In this document: positions 6,967 through 14,826 of the stretch, in pieces
Layout: each line of letters starts with the position of its first letter
Position numbering within the stretch: the first letter of the stretch is position 1
Origin: DASRTE01 sp035656095
GTDB lineage: Bacteria; Actinomycetota; Actinomycetes; Jiangellales; Jiangellaceae
Direction: 5' to 3'
Length of the DNA: 27,718 nt
Assembly (NCBI GenBank): GCA_035656095.1
Contig: DASRTE010000103.1
Location: 1 to 27,718 of the forward strand
Notes under the pieces: generated by a model
The model's database searches: none
What the model was told of the DNA's origin: nothing
The model's input: the letters and a program-made list of their open reading frames with translations, nothing else
Program-made: the position numbers and the translations under genes

Positions 6967-9900
6967 ATGGGCTGGCACAATCCCCCGATCCCGTGGAAGG
7001 AGTTCGAGCGCCGCCTGTCCTGGGGTGCCCGAACCTCCCTGCCGCCCCCTGACGAGCCGGATCACGGCCCGCACTCGAGAGTCCGCCGGCTTCCGCATCG
7101 ACCGCAGCAGGTACCGGTGGATGCGGCTTCGCCCGAGCCCGGGGGAGATGGCGCACCAGCCTGGGCCGAGCTGCACTGCCACTCCTCGTACAGCTTCCTC
7201 GACGGGGCCTCCGACCCTGATGCGCTGGTCGCCGAGGCGGCCCGGCGAGGGGTCGAGGCACTGGCGCTCACCGACCACGACGGCATGTACGGGGTGGTCC
7301 GCCTCGCCGAGGCCACCCGAGGGTCCGGGGTCGGGACCATCTTCGGCGCCGAGCTGAGCCTCGGGCTGTCCGAGCGCCAGAACGGGATCCCCGACCCCGA
7401 GGGCAGCCACCTGCTGGTCCTGGCCCGCGACCCCGACGGGTACGGGCGGCTGGCCGGCGCCATCACCACCGCCCAGATGCGCGGGGGAAAGGGCCGCCCG
7501 GTCTACGACCTGACCGAGCTGGCGGCGGCACATGGCGGGCACTGGGTGGCGCTCACCGGCTGTCGCAAGGGCGCCGTACCGGCTGCGCTCGCGGCAGGCG
7601 GTCCGGATGCGGCGGAGGCGGAGCTGCGCGCGCTGGTCGAGATGTTCGGGCGCGACAACGTCGCGGTCGAGCTGATCGACCACGACCAGCCCCTCGACGA
7701 CTCCCGTAACGACGCGCTGTTCGTGCTGGCCCGCCGCGTCGGCGTCGGGGTGGTGGCGTCGAACAACATCCACTACGCGGCCCCGGCCGATGCGCCGCTG
7801 GCTCAGGTGCTCGCGGCCGTCCGCGCGCGCAGCAGCCTCGACGGCATGACCGGGTGGCTGCCGGCCACCGGCACCGCGCACATCCGCTCGGGCACCGAGA
7901 TGGCCGCCCGGCTGGCCAGGTTCCCGGGCGTCCGCGAGGCCACCGTCGAGCTGGCGCGCGAGTGCGTCTTCGACCTCAGCGTGGTCGCACCCGACCTGCC
8001 CGCCCGACAGCTCGGGGAGGGGCACACCGACGCCACCTGGCTGCGCCAGCAGGTCGAGGACGGTGCCCGGGGACGCTACGGCGAGCGCGGCGCACCGGGG
8101 ATGGCGGCGATCTACCGTCAGCTCGACCACGAGCTCGACGTCATCGAGCGGCTGAACTTCCCCGGTTACTTCCTCATCGTCCACGAGATCACCCAGTACT
8201 GCGAGAAGAACGGCATCCTCTGCCAGGGCCGGGGATCGGCGGCCAACTCGGCGGTCTGCTACGCGCTGGGCATCACCGCCGTCGACCCGATCAAGCACCG
8301 CCTGCTCTTCGAGCGGTTCCTCACCGACGCCAGGGTCGGCCCGCCCGACATCGACGTCGACATCGAGAACGCCCGCCGCGAGGAGGTCATCCAGCACGTC
8401 TACGACACCTACGGTCGCGACCGCGCCGCCCAGGTGGCCAACGTCAACACCTACCGCCCCAAGATGGCCGTGCGTGACGCCGCCAGGGCACTCGGCTACA
8501 GCCACGGCCAGGCCGACGCATGGACCCGGAGGATCGACTTCCGGATCGGCCCGCAGGACGGCCCACGCGGGGAGAAGACGCCCGCGGACCCGTTGCCGAC
8601 GCCGGCCGGTGACGACGACGACGAGATGCCCCCACTGCTGGCCACCCTGGTCGCGCAGATGCTGCGGCTGCCGCGGCACCTGTCGATCCACTCAGGGGGC
8701 ATGGTGCTCTGCGACCGCCCGGTCGGCGAGGTGTGCCCGGTCGAGTGGGCGACGATGCCCGGCCGCAGCGTCCTGCAGTGGGACAAGGACGACTGTGCCG
8801 CCGCCGGCCTGGTCAAGTTCGACCTGCTGGGCCTGGGCATGCTCTCCGCGTTGCGGGAGTCCTTCAGCCTGCTCCGCGACGTCCATTACCGGACGCTGAG
8901 CCTGCACACCGTCCCCGAAGACGATGCCGGCGTCTACGACATGCTCTGCGACGCCGACTCGGTCGGGGTGTTCCAGGTCGAGTCCCGGGCGCAGATGGCC
9001 ACCCTGCCCCGACTGAAGCCCCGGAAGTTCTACGACCTCGTGGTCGAGGTGGCGCTGATCCGGCCGGGCCCGATCCAGGGCGGTTCGGTCCACCCCTTCA
9101 TCCGGCGGGCCAACGGGCAGGAGGCCGTCACCTTCCCGCACGAGACGATGCGGCCGGCGCTCGAGCGCACCCTCGGCGTCCCGTTGTTCCAGGAGCAGAT
9201 GATGCAACTGGCCATCGACTGCGCCGAGTTCACCGCGAAGGAGTCTGACGAGCTCCGCCAGGCCATGAGCTCCAAGCGCTCACCGGAACGGATCCAGCAG
9301 TTGCGTCAGCGGCTGCTGGACGGAATGGCGGCCAAGGACATCCCGGCCGACATCGCCGAGGACATCTACGGCAAGCTCTTCGGGTTCGCCAGCTACGGCT
9401 TCCCCGAGTCCCACGCCTACAGCTTCGCCCACCTCGTCTACGCCAGCGCCTACCTCAAGCGGTACTACCCGGCCGCGTTCACCGTGGCGCTGCTGAACAA
9501 CCAGCCGATGGGCTTCTACGTGCCTCAGAGCCTGATCGCCGACGCCCGCCGGCACGGGGTGGTGGTCCGCGGCGTCGACGTCAACGCCAGTGCCGCCGAT
9601 GCCACGCTGGAGGAGCCGGTACCGGTCTCCTGCAGCCATCCCCATGCGCCGAGTGAGCCCCAGCCGGCGATCCGGCTCGGCCTGTCCACGGTCCGCAACC
9701 TGGGCGAGGAGTTGGCCGAGGCGATCGCCGCCGTCCGTCCGTATGCCGACCTCGACGACCTGGTCCGCCGGGTACGGATACCGCTGCCCGTGCTCGAGGC
9801 GCTGGCCACCGCCGGGGCGTTCGGCTGCTTCGGGCTGGGTCGTCGTGAGGCCATCTGGGCGGTGGGTGCGCTGGCCCACACCGGTCCCGACCAGCTGCCG

Positions 9901-10353
9901 GGCACGACTCCCGGCTCGAGCGCGCCGCCGCTGCCCCCGATGACTCCCACCGAGATGACCTTCGCCGACCTGTGGGCCACCGGGTCCTCCGCCGACAGCC
10001 ATCCGGTGCAGCACGTGCGGCCGACCCTGGACCGGTGGGGTGTGCTGCCCGCCGCGGCGCTGACGGCCACCGAGCACGGCACCCGGGTGCGGGTGGGCGG
10101 GCTGGTCACCCACCGCCAGCGCCCGCCCACCGCCGGCGGCGTGGTGTTCATGAACGTCGAGGACGAGACCGGCATGGTCAACGTCATCTGCCCACAGCGC
10201 ACCTGGGAGCGCCAGCGCAAGATCGCCCTCGACTCCGGCGCCCTCGTCGTCGAAGGGGTCCTCGAACGCCAGGACGGCGCCGTCAACCTGCTGGCGCAAC
10301 GGCTCGCCCCGCTGCGTATCAGCGGCGAGGTGCCCGCTCGCAACTTCCACTGA
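6967..10353 (+). CDS. dnaE2: Error-prone DNA polymerase DnaE2
   Basis: The 1128-residue product is a C-family DNA polymerase of the DnaE2 branch, the catalytic subunit of the SOS mutasome that copies damaged templates with low fidelity. An N-terminal extension of about 65 residues precedes the PHP domain, which starts at AELHCHSSYSFLDGAS (about 67-82). The palm carries the catalytic aspartates D461 and D463 in PPDIDVDIE and D619 in VKFDLLGL. FLTDARVG, QGRGSAANS and SYGFPESHAYSFA are further conserved blocks. The C-terminus has an OB-fold (about 1039-1091, GGVVFMNVEDETGMVNVI). The length fits DnaE2, slightly above the mycobacterial protein of roughly 1080-1100, owing to the N-terminal extension. 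Its neighbours are the HNH gene (20 bp upstream) and nucS (5 bp downstream). No LexA box lies directly before it, so SOS control should come from the box at 5340-5355. Confidence 0.95.
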   Translation: MGWHNPPIPWKEFERRLSWGARTSLPPPDEPDHGPHSRVRRLPHRPQQVPVDAASPEPGGDGAPAWAELHCHSSYSFLDGASDPDALVAEAARRGVEALALTDHDGMYGVVRLAEATRGSGVGTIFGAELSLGLSERQNGIPDPEGSHLLVLARDPDGYGRLAGAITTAQMRGGKGRPVYDLTELAAAHGGHWVALTGCRKGAVPAALAAGGPDAAEAELRALVEMFGRDNVAVELIDHDQPLDDSRNDALFVLARRVGVGVVASNNIHYAAPADAPLAQVLAAVRARSSLDGMTGWLPATGTAHIRSGTEMAARLARFPGVREATVELARECVFDLSVVAPDLPARQLGEGHTDATWLRQQVEDGARGRYGERGAPGMAAIYRQLDHELDVIERLNFPGYFLIVHEITQYCEKNGILCQGRGSAANSAVCYALGITAVDPIKHRLLFERFLTDARVGPPDIDVDIENARREEVIQHVYDTYGRDRAAQVANVNTYRPKMAVRDAARALGYSHGQADAWTRRIDFRIGPQDGPRGEKTPADPLPTPAGDDDDEMPPLLATLVAQMLRLPRHLSIHSGGMVLCDRPVGEVCPVEWATMPGRSVLQWDKDDCAAAGLVKFDLLGLGMLSALRESFSLLRDVHYRTLSLHTVPEDDAGVYDMLCDADSVGVFQVESRAQMATLPRLKPRKFYDLVVEVALIRPGPIQGGSVHPFIRRANGQEAVTFPHETMRPALERTLGVPLFQEQMMQLAIDCAEFTAKESDELRQAMSSKRSPERIQQLRQRLLDGMAAKDIPADIAEDIYGKLFGFASYGFPESHAYSFAHLVYASAYLKRYYPAAFTVALLNNQPMGFYVPQSLIADARRHGVVVRGVDVNASAADATLEEPVPVSCSHPHAPSEPQPAIRLGLSTVRNLGEELAEAIAAVRPYADLDDLVRRVRIPLPVLEALATAGAFGCFGLGRREAIWAVGALAHTGPDQLPGTTPGSSAPPLPPMTPTEMTFADLWATGSSADSHPVQHVRPTLDRWGVLPAAALTATEHGTRVRVGGLVTHRQRPPTAGGVVFMNVEDETGMVNVICPQRTWERQRKIALDSGALVVEGVLERQDGAVNLLAQRLAPLRISGEVPARNFH

Positions 10354-10358
10354 CGGTA

Positions 10359-11030
10359 ATGTCGCCGGACGTGCGCCTGCTCATCGCTCGCTGTCAGGTC
10401 GACTACGCCGGGCGGCTGACGGCGCACCTGCCGATGGCCATTCGCCTCATCCTGGTCAAGGCCGACGGCTCGGTGTCCATCCACGCCGACGACCGCGCGT
10501 ACAAACCGCTGAACTGGATGAGCCCACCATGCACTCTCGACGAGGGCGACGGGATGTGGACGGTGGCCAATCCCGCCGGTGAACGGCTGGTGATCACGCT
10601 CGACGAGGTGCTGCACGACAGCGAACACGAGCTCGGTGTCGACCCCGGCCTGGTGAAGGACGGCGTGGAGGCGCACCTGCAGGAGCTGTTGGCCGAGCAC
10701 GTCGAGACCCTCGGCCCCGGCTGGCGGCTGGTGCGCCGCGAGTATCCGACCGCGATCGGCCCGGTCGACCTGCTCTGCCGCGACGACGAGGGCGCGACCA
10801 TCGCCGTCGAGGTCAAGAGGCGGGGCGAGATCGACGGTGTCGAGCAGCTCACCCGCTACCTGGATCTGCTCAACCGCGATCCGCTGCTCGCGCCCGTCCG
10901 CGGGCTGTTCGTCGCCCAGGAGATCAGGCCGCAGGCGCGCACGCTCGCGCTCGACCGTGGTATCGCGTGCCTCACGCTCGACTACGACGCGCTGCGCGGT
11001 CTCGACGACCCGCACGCCCGGCTGTTCTGA
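10359..11030 (+). CDS. nucS: Mismatch-specific endonuclease NucS (EndoMS)
   Basis: The 223-residue product is NucS, which makes double-strand cuts at certain mismatches and replaces MutS/MutL repair in most actinobacteria. The N-terminal DNA-binding domain shows CQVDYAGRLTAHLP and the hallmark AYKPLNWMSPPC; LGVDPGLVKDGVEAHLQ links to the nuclease domain. The RecB-like active site is intact: D137 in GPVDLLC, E151 and K153 in VEVKRRGE, and Q163 in VEQLTRYLDLLNRD. The C-terminal LDYDALRGLDDPHARLF resembles the clamp-contacting tail of known NucS. The start ATG lies 5 bp after the dnaE2 stop with no promoter of its own that I can see, so it is probably co-transcribed with dnaE2. In M. tuberculosis the two genes are far apart, so this linkage is notable. 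Confidence 0.95.
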   Translation: MSPDVRLLIARCQVDYAGRLTAHLPMAIRLILVKADGSVSIHADDRAYKPLNWMSPPCTLDEGDGMWTVANPAGERLVITLDEVLHDSEHELGVDPGLVKDGVEAHLQELLAEHVETLGPGWRLVRREYPTAIGPVDLLCRDDEGATIAVEVKRRGEIDGVEQLTRYLDLLNRDPLLAPVRGLFVAQEIRPQARTLALDRGIACLTLDYDALRGLDDPHARLF

Positions 11031-11053
11031 ACCCGCGTGCGAGACTGCCGGGC

Positions 11054-12829
11054 ATGGCTCGCGAGATCACCACCGTCGGCGTCGTCGGCCTCGGCACGAT
11101 GGGTGCGGGCATCGCCGAGGTCTTCGCCCGCACCGGCTTCGCCGTTGTCGGCGTCGAGCGCGACGATGACACGCTGGCCCACGGGCGCGGTCACATCGAG
11201 CACTCGACCGACCGGGCGGTTCGGCGCGGCAAGATGTCCGAGGACGAACGGGCGCACCTGCTGGACGCGATCACGTTCACGACCGACCTCGACGCGCTGG
11301 CCGGCTGCCAGCTCGTCGTCGAGGCGGTGCCCGAGCAGCTCGACCTCAAACGCGACCTGTTCGCCCGCCTCGACAAGATCGTGACCCAGGAGGCCATCCT
11401 CGCCACCAACACGTCGTCGCTGTCGGTCACCGAGATCAGCGTCGCCACGGAGCGCCCACGCCGGGTCGTGGGCATGCACTTCTTCAACCCGGCGCCGGTT
11501 CAGGAGTTCGTCGAGGTCGTACGAACGGTCGTCACCGAACCGGACGTGGTCGAGGACGTGACCGCACTGGCCCGCAGGCTCGGGAAGGCACCGGTCGAGT
11601 GCGGCGACAAGGCGGGCTTCATCGCCAACGCGCTCCTGTTCGGCTACCTCAACCACGCTGCCTCGATGTACGACGCCCGCTACGCGACGCGCGAGGACAT
11701 CGACGACGCCATGCGGCTCGGCTGCGGCTACCCGATGGGCCCGCTCGCCCTGCTCGACCTGATCGGGCTGGACACGGCGTACGAGATTCTCGACACGATG
11801 TACAAGCAGGGCCGCGACCGCCTGCACGCGCCGACGCCGGTTCTCAAGCAGATGGTCACGGCCGGCATGCGGGGCCGCAAGACCGGGCGCGGCTTCTACA
11901 CCTACGAGGCGGAGGACTCGCCGGTCGTCGTCCCGGACGCCCTGACCCCCGAGGCGGGCGGTGCGTCGGAGCCGGTGCGCGAGATCCGGACGGTGGGCGT
12001 CGTCGGGTCGGGGACGATGGCCACCGGGATCGTGGAGGTCCTGGCCACGGCCGGCTACGACGTCGTGTCCGTCACCCGCGGCGCCGAGCGGGCCGCGCGG
12101 GTCATGGCCGGCGTCGAGCGGTCGATGGAGAAGGCGGTCCAGCGCAGCAAGCTCGACGCGTCCGATCGCGATGCGGCCCGGGCCCGGATCACCGGATCGT
12201 CGTCGCTGGACGACCTCGCCGAGGCCGACCTCGTGGTCGAGGCAGTGGTCGAGGAGCTGACGGTCAAGCAGGGCCTGTTCTCGTCGCTGGACGAGATCTG
12301 CGCGCCGGGTGCGATCCTCGCGACGACGACGTCCTCACTGCCGGTGATCGAGTGTGCTGCCGTCACGTCTCGTCCGGCCGACGTCGTGGGCATGCACTTC
12401 TTCAACCCCGCGCCGGTGATGTCACTGGTCGAGGTGGTCGCCACGGTGTCGACCGCCGACGACGTCGTCGCGACCGTCCGGCAGGTGTGCCAGCGGGCCG
12501 GCAAGCATCCGGTCACCTGCGGCGACCGCGCCGGGTTCATCGTCAACGCGCTGCTGTTCCCCTACCTCAACGACGCGGTGAAGATGCTGCAGGCCCACTA
12601 CGCGAGCACCGACGACATCGACACCGCGATGAAGCTCGGCTGCCGTCTGCCCATGGGCCCGTTCGAGCTGCTCGACGTCATCGGCCTGGACGTGTCGCTG
12701 GCGATCCAGCGGACGCTCTACCTCGAGTTCCGCGAGCCCGGCTTCGCGCCCGCTCCGCTGCTGGAGCACCTCGTGACAGCGGGATACCTGGGCCGCAAGA
12801 CCGGGCGCGGGTTCCGCGACTACGCGTGA
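11054..12829 (+). CDS. Tandem-fused 3-hydroxyacyl-CoA dehydrogenase (3-hydroxybutyryl-CoA type)
   Basis: The 591-residue product consists of two complete 3-hydroxyacyl-CoA dehydrogenase modules in a row, about residues 1-285 and 308-591, joined by a short acidic linker. Each has a Rossmann NAD-binding domain and a C-terminal helical domain, and each keeps the catalytic His-Glu pair: H142/E154 in GMHFFNPAPVQEFVEV and H448/E460 in the matching segment, followed by GFI-x-NALLF. The glycine motif is GLGTMG in module 1 but GSGTMA in module 2. Single-module relatives (FadB2, about 285 residues) oxidise or reduce 3-hydroxybutyryl-CoA with NAD(P). With the thiolase and Ccr in this window it could supply crotonyl-CoA precursors, given a crotonase encoded elsewhere. 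GAGACT at 11041-11046, 7 bp before the ATG, is a weak leaderless -10. The stop overlaps the next start by 4 bp (GTGA). Confidence 0.9.
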   Translation: MAREITTVGVVGLGTMGAGIAEVFARTGFAVVGVERDDDTLAHGRGHIEHSTDRAVRRGKMSEDERAHLLDAITFTTDLDALAGCQLVVEAVPEQLDLKRDLFARLDKIVTQEAILATNTSSLSVTEISVATERPRRVVGMHFFNPAPVQEFVEVVRTVVTEPDVVEDVTALARRLGKAPVECGDKAGFIANALLFGYLNHAASMYDARYATREDIDDAMRLGCGYPMGPLALLDLIGLDTAYEILDTMYKQGRDRLHAPTPVLKQMVTAGMRGRKTGRGFYTYEAEDSPVVVPDALTPEAGGASEPVREIRTVGVVGSGTMATGIVEVLATAGYDVVSVTRGAERAARVMAGVERSMEKAVQRSKLDASDRDAARARITGSSSLDDLAEADLVVEAVVEELTVKQGLFSSLDEICAPGAILATTTSSLPVIECAAVTSRPADVVGMHFFNPAPVMSLVEVVATVSTADDVVATVRQVCQRAGKHPVTCGDRAGFIVNALLFPYLNDAVKMLQAHYASTDDIDTAMKLGCRLPMGPFELLDVIGLDVSLAIQRTLYLEFREPGFAPAPLLEHLVTAGYLGRKTGRGFRDYA

Positions 12830-13450
12830 GCCACGTACTCGGCCAGGTCCTCACCGACGCCGCACACGGGCGGTTTCCCGAACCCGACGGCGCGGTCGAG
12901 GTGGTTGCGCCGTGGAAGCCGGGCGTCGCCGGAGTGATAGCGCTGACCGGCCGGGCGTACGTCGCAACCACGAGGGACGTGCGCGAGGTGCGTGCACAGG
13001 GGCCGGACGGCTACGGCGGGGCGCTCGACCCGGCGTTCATCGCGTGGCTGGCCGGTGCGCACGGGTGGTGCGACTGCCTCGACATCCTGGTGGCGGGCGT
13101 GGGAACCGGCCGGGGCGGGCCGCCGCGCCGGCTGGACCCGACCGACCACCGCCGCCTGCGGCACGCCCGTCAGGTTCGCGACGACTCGTCGTGCACGGTG
13201 ACGACCGGGGATGATCACGTTCGGCACCGGCATCGGTGGTCTCAGGGAGATCGGCGTCGAGGTTCCCGAGCAGGACCGCAATCGCGGCGTGGGGCGCATG
13301 CTGGTGGCCGACGCGCTCGGGCTGGCTCCGGCGGGTGAACCCGTGATCGGCGCGGTCGCTCCCGGCAACGCGGCGAGCCTGCGTGCATTCCTCGCCGCCG
13401 GTTTCCGGCCGATCGGCGCCGTGCACCTCGTCCGGCCGGCAGACGGCTAG
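12826..13450 (+). pseudogene. GNAT-family acetyltransferase interrupted by a frameshift
   Basis: A GTG at 12826, overlapping the dehydrogenase stop, opens a frame whose product (HVLGQVLTDAAHGRFPEPDG, later GVAGVIALTGRAYVAT and PAFIAWLAG) resembles the N-terminal half of an actinobacterial GNAT protein of about 200 residues. The C-terminal half lies in another frame from 13211 to 13450: EIGVEVPEQDRNRGVGRML is GNAT motif A with the R-x-x-G-x-G loop, and PGNAASLRAFLAAGFRPIG is motif B. The frames differ by one extra base (or two missing ones). The simplest site is the GGGG run at 13207-13210, just before the in-frame ATG; a stop at 13199-13201 in the second frame limits where a single shift can lie. 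Two nearby one-base deletions, which would give an intervening VHGDDRG, are an alternative. It could be a true pseudogene, a sequencing error or a split gene. The original frame runs on to 13338. Confidence 0.75.
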
Positions 13451-13668
13451 CCGCAGCCGCAGGCGCCGCCGCAGCAGCCCCCGCCCGACGCCGGGGACGG
13501 GAGCGACGACGCTGCCGAGGACCGCCCGGTGACGGCGACGGTGGAGAGCAGCTTGACCGTGTCGTCGTGACCGGCCGGGCACGCGGCGGGCTCGGAGGAG
13601 CCGGCCATGGGCCGTGACACCTCGAACGTGGCACCGCAGGCGCGGCAGCGGAAGTCGTACCTCGGCAT
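13447..13668 (-). CDS. FmdB-type zinc-ribbon protein
   Basis: The 73-residue product starts MPRYDFRCRACGATFEVSRP, the standard opening of the FmdB/CxxC_CxxC small zinc-ribbon family. Metal ligands are C8-x2-C11 and C30-x3-H34. The tail is rich in glycine and cysteine (GGGCCGGACGCG, residues 62-73) and could bind a second metal ion. The family name comes from a putative regulator of formamidase operons, but the function of these small proteins is not established. The ATG at 13668 is supported by TATGCT at 13675-13680 (minus strand) at leaderless distance. Its stop codon overlaps the stop of the converging GNAT pseudogene (shared CTAG at 13447-13450), and it diverges from the gene at 13705 across only 36 bp. 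Confidence 0.85.
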   Translation of the reverse strand: MPRYDFRCRACGATFEVSRPMAGSSEPAACPAGHDDTVKLLSTVAVTGRSSAASSLPSPASGGGCCGGACGCG

Positions 13669-13674
13669 GCGCCC

Positions 13675-13680
13675 AGCATA
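13675..13680 (-). promoter_or_regulatory. -10 element for the FmdB-type gene
   Basis: On the minus strand TATGCT ends 6 bp before the ATG at 13668, a leaderless arrangement. The polymerase footprint would overlap the opposite promoter for the gene at 13705. Confidence 0.45.
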
Positions 13681-13692
13681 GGCGGAACCTGG

Positions 13693-13698
13693 GACAAT
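13693..13698 (+). promoter_or_regulatory. -10 element for the small Cys/His protein gene
   Basis: GACAAT ends 6 bp before the ATG at 13705, again placing the transcript start at the start codon. Confidence 0.4.
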
Positions 13699-13704
13699 GC
13701 ACGC

Positions 13705-13980
13705 ATGTCCCGCCGCCGCCCGGTCCGCCGCCGGCCGGCGGGCGGTCACGAGGAGATCGAGTCCTGGCCCGACGGCGACTGGGTCGTGCGACGGCTGACC
13801 GGCAGCTCGGCGACCAAGCCCTACCGGTGCCCGGGCTGCGACCAACCGATCCCGCCGGCCACACCCCACGTCGTGACCTGGCCGGTCGAGGGCGCGACGC
13901 TGACCGGCGGGGGTGCGCAGGAGCGGCGGCACTGGCACACATCCTGCTGGCGCAACCGGGACCGCCGCGCTCCACGGTGA
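13705..13980 (+). CDS. Small conserved actinobacterial Cys/His protein
   Basis: The 91-residue product opens with an Arg-rich stretch (MSRRRPVRRRP), then has EIESWPDGDWVVRRLTG, YRCPGCDQPIPPATPHVVTWPVE and HWHTSCWRNRDRR. The C-x2-C (42-45), the later His and the H-x2-C at about 78-81 look like a zinc site. Similar short proteins are common in actinobacterial genomes, where they are often labelled ATP/GTP-binding without good reason; I see no P-loop. The function is unknown. It is divergent from the FmdB-type zinc-ribbon gene over a 36-bp shared promoter region and is followed 45 bp later by an alpha/beta hydrolase gene on the same strand. Confidence 0.8.
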   Translation: MSRRRPVRRRPAGGHEEIESWPDGDWVVRRLTGSSATKPYRCPGCDQPIPPATPHVVTWPVEGATLTGGGAQERRHWHTSCWRNRDRRAPR

Positions 13981-14009
13981 GACGACCCGGCCCGGCCGGA
14001 CGGCGTGGA

Positions 14010-14015
14010 TAGGCT
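14010..14015 (+). promoter_or_regulatory. -10 element for the first alpha/beta hydrolase
   Basis: TAGGCT lies 10 bp before the ATG at 14026, so the transcript would have a leader of about 3 bases or none. It argues against the alternative GTG at 14005, which would lie upstream of the transcript start. Confidence 0.4.
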
Positions 14016-14025
14016 CGACGGCATC

Positions 14026-14823
14026 ATGACCACGCAGTCCCGCATCCGCGGCAACACCGTCCTGCCGGCCCGACGTGAAGCGCTGACTCTGCACACCTCC
14101 GACGGCCTGGCGCTCGTCGGCGAGGTGGCCTTACCGCCGGAGAGTGACCCGGTCGCCACTCTGGTTTGCCTCCATCCGCTGCCGACGCACGGCGGCATGA
14201 TGGACAGCCACCTGTTCCGCAAGGCGGCCTGGCGGCTGCCGGCGCTCGCGGGTCTGGCCGTGCTGCGCTTCAACACCCGGGGCACCGGCAGCCTGCAGGG
14301 AACCAGTGAGGGCGAGTTCGACGCGGGTGAGGGCGAGCGGTACGACCTCGCCGCTGCCCTCGAGTACGCCGAGTACCACGACCTGCCGCAGGTGTGGCTG
14401 CTCGCCTGGTCCTTCGGCTCCGACCTCGCGCTGCGGTTCGGCCTCGATCCGGTCGTCGTGGGGGCGATCCTGCTCTCCCCACCACTGCGGACCAGCACCG
14501 ACGACGATCTCGACGCATGGGCCGCCGACGGCCGTCCCCTCGTCGCGCTGGTCCCCGAGCTCGACGACTACGTTCGTCCACCCCAGGCGCGTGAACGGTT
14601 CGCCCGGGTCCCCCAGGCGGAGGTCGTCGCGATCGAAGGTGCCAAGCACCTGTGGGTGGGCGACACCGAACGCGTGCTCGACGAGGTCGTGGCCCGGGTC
14701 GCACCCGGTCGGTCCCCGTTGCCGACGACCTGGCCCGGGCCGGTCGTGACGGCGGACACCGGCGCATACGCCGACCGGACGGTCGCCGCCGTCGCCGACG
14801 TCCCCATGCCGCCGGAGCGCTGA
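14026..14823 (+). CDS. Alpha/beta hydrolase (dienelactone hydrolase-like)
   Basis: The 265-residue product has an alpha/beta hydrolase fold. An N-terminal strand pair (LTLHTSDGLALVGEVALP) leads to LVCLHPLPTHGGMMDSH, the oxyanion region, and FNTRGTGSLQGTSEG. The nucleophile elbow is LAWSFGSDLAL with Ser129; Asp181 (PELDDYVRP) and His208 (GAKHLW) complete a plausible triad. The elbow has Ala instead of the first Gly of GxSxG. The early NTRGxGxSxG block and compact size resemble the dienelactone hydrolase/peptidase-like group of uncharacterised cytoplasmic hydrolases. The substrate is unknown. A GTG at 14005 is possible, but the ATG at 14026 fits the TAGGCT promoter. It is followed after only 3 bp by a second hydrolase gene, so the two form an operon. 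Confidence 0.82.
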   Translation: MTTQSRIRGNTVLPARREALTLHTSDGLALVGEVALPPESDPVATLVCLHPLPTHGGMMDSHLFRKAAWRLPALAGLAVLRFNTRGTGSLQGTSEGEFDAGEGERYDLAAALEYAEYHDLPQVWLLAWSFGSDLALRFGLDPVVVGAILLSPPLRTSTDDDLDAWAADGRPLVALVPELDDYVRPPQARERFARVPQAEVVAIEGAKHLWVGDTERVLDEVVARVAPGRSPLPTTWPGPVVTADTGAYADRTVAAVADVPMPPER

Positions 14824-14826
14824 GCC

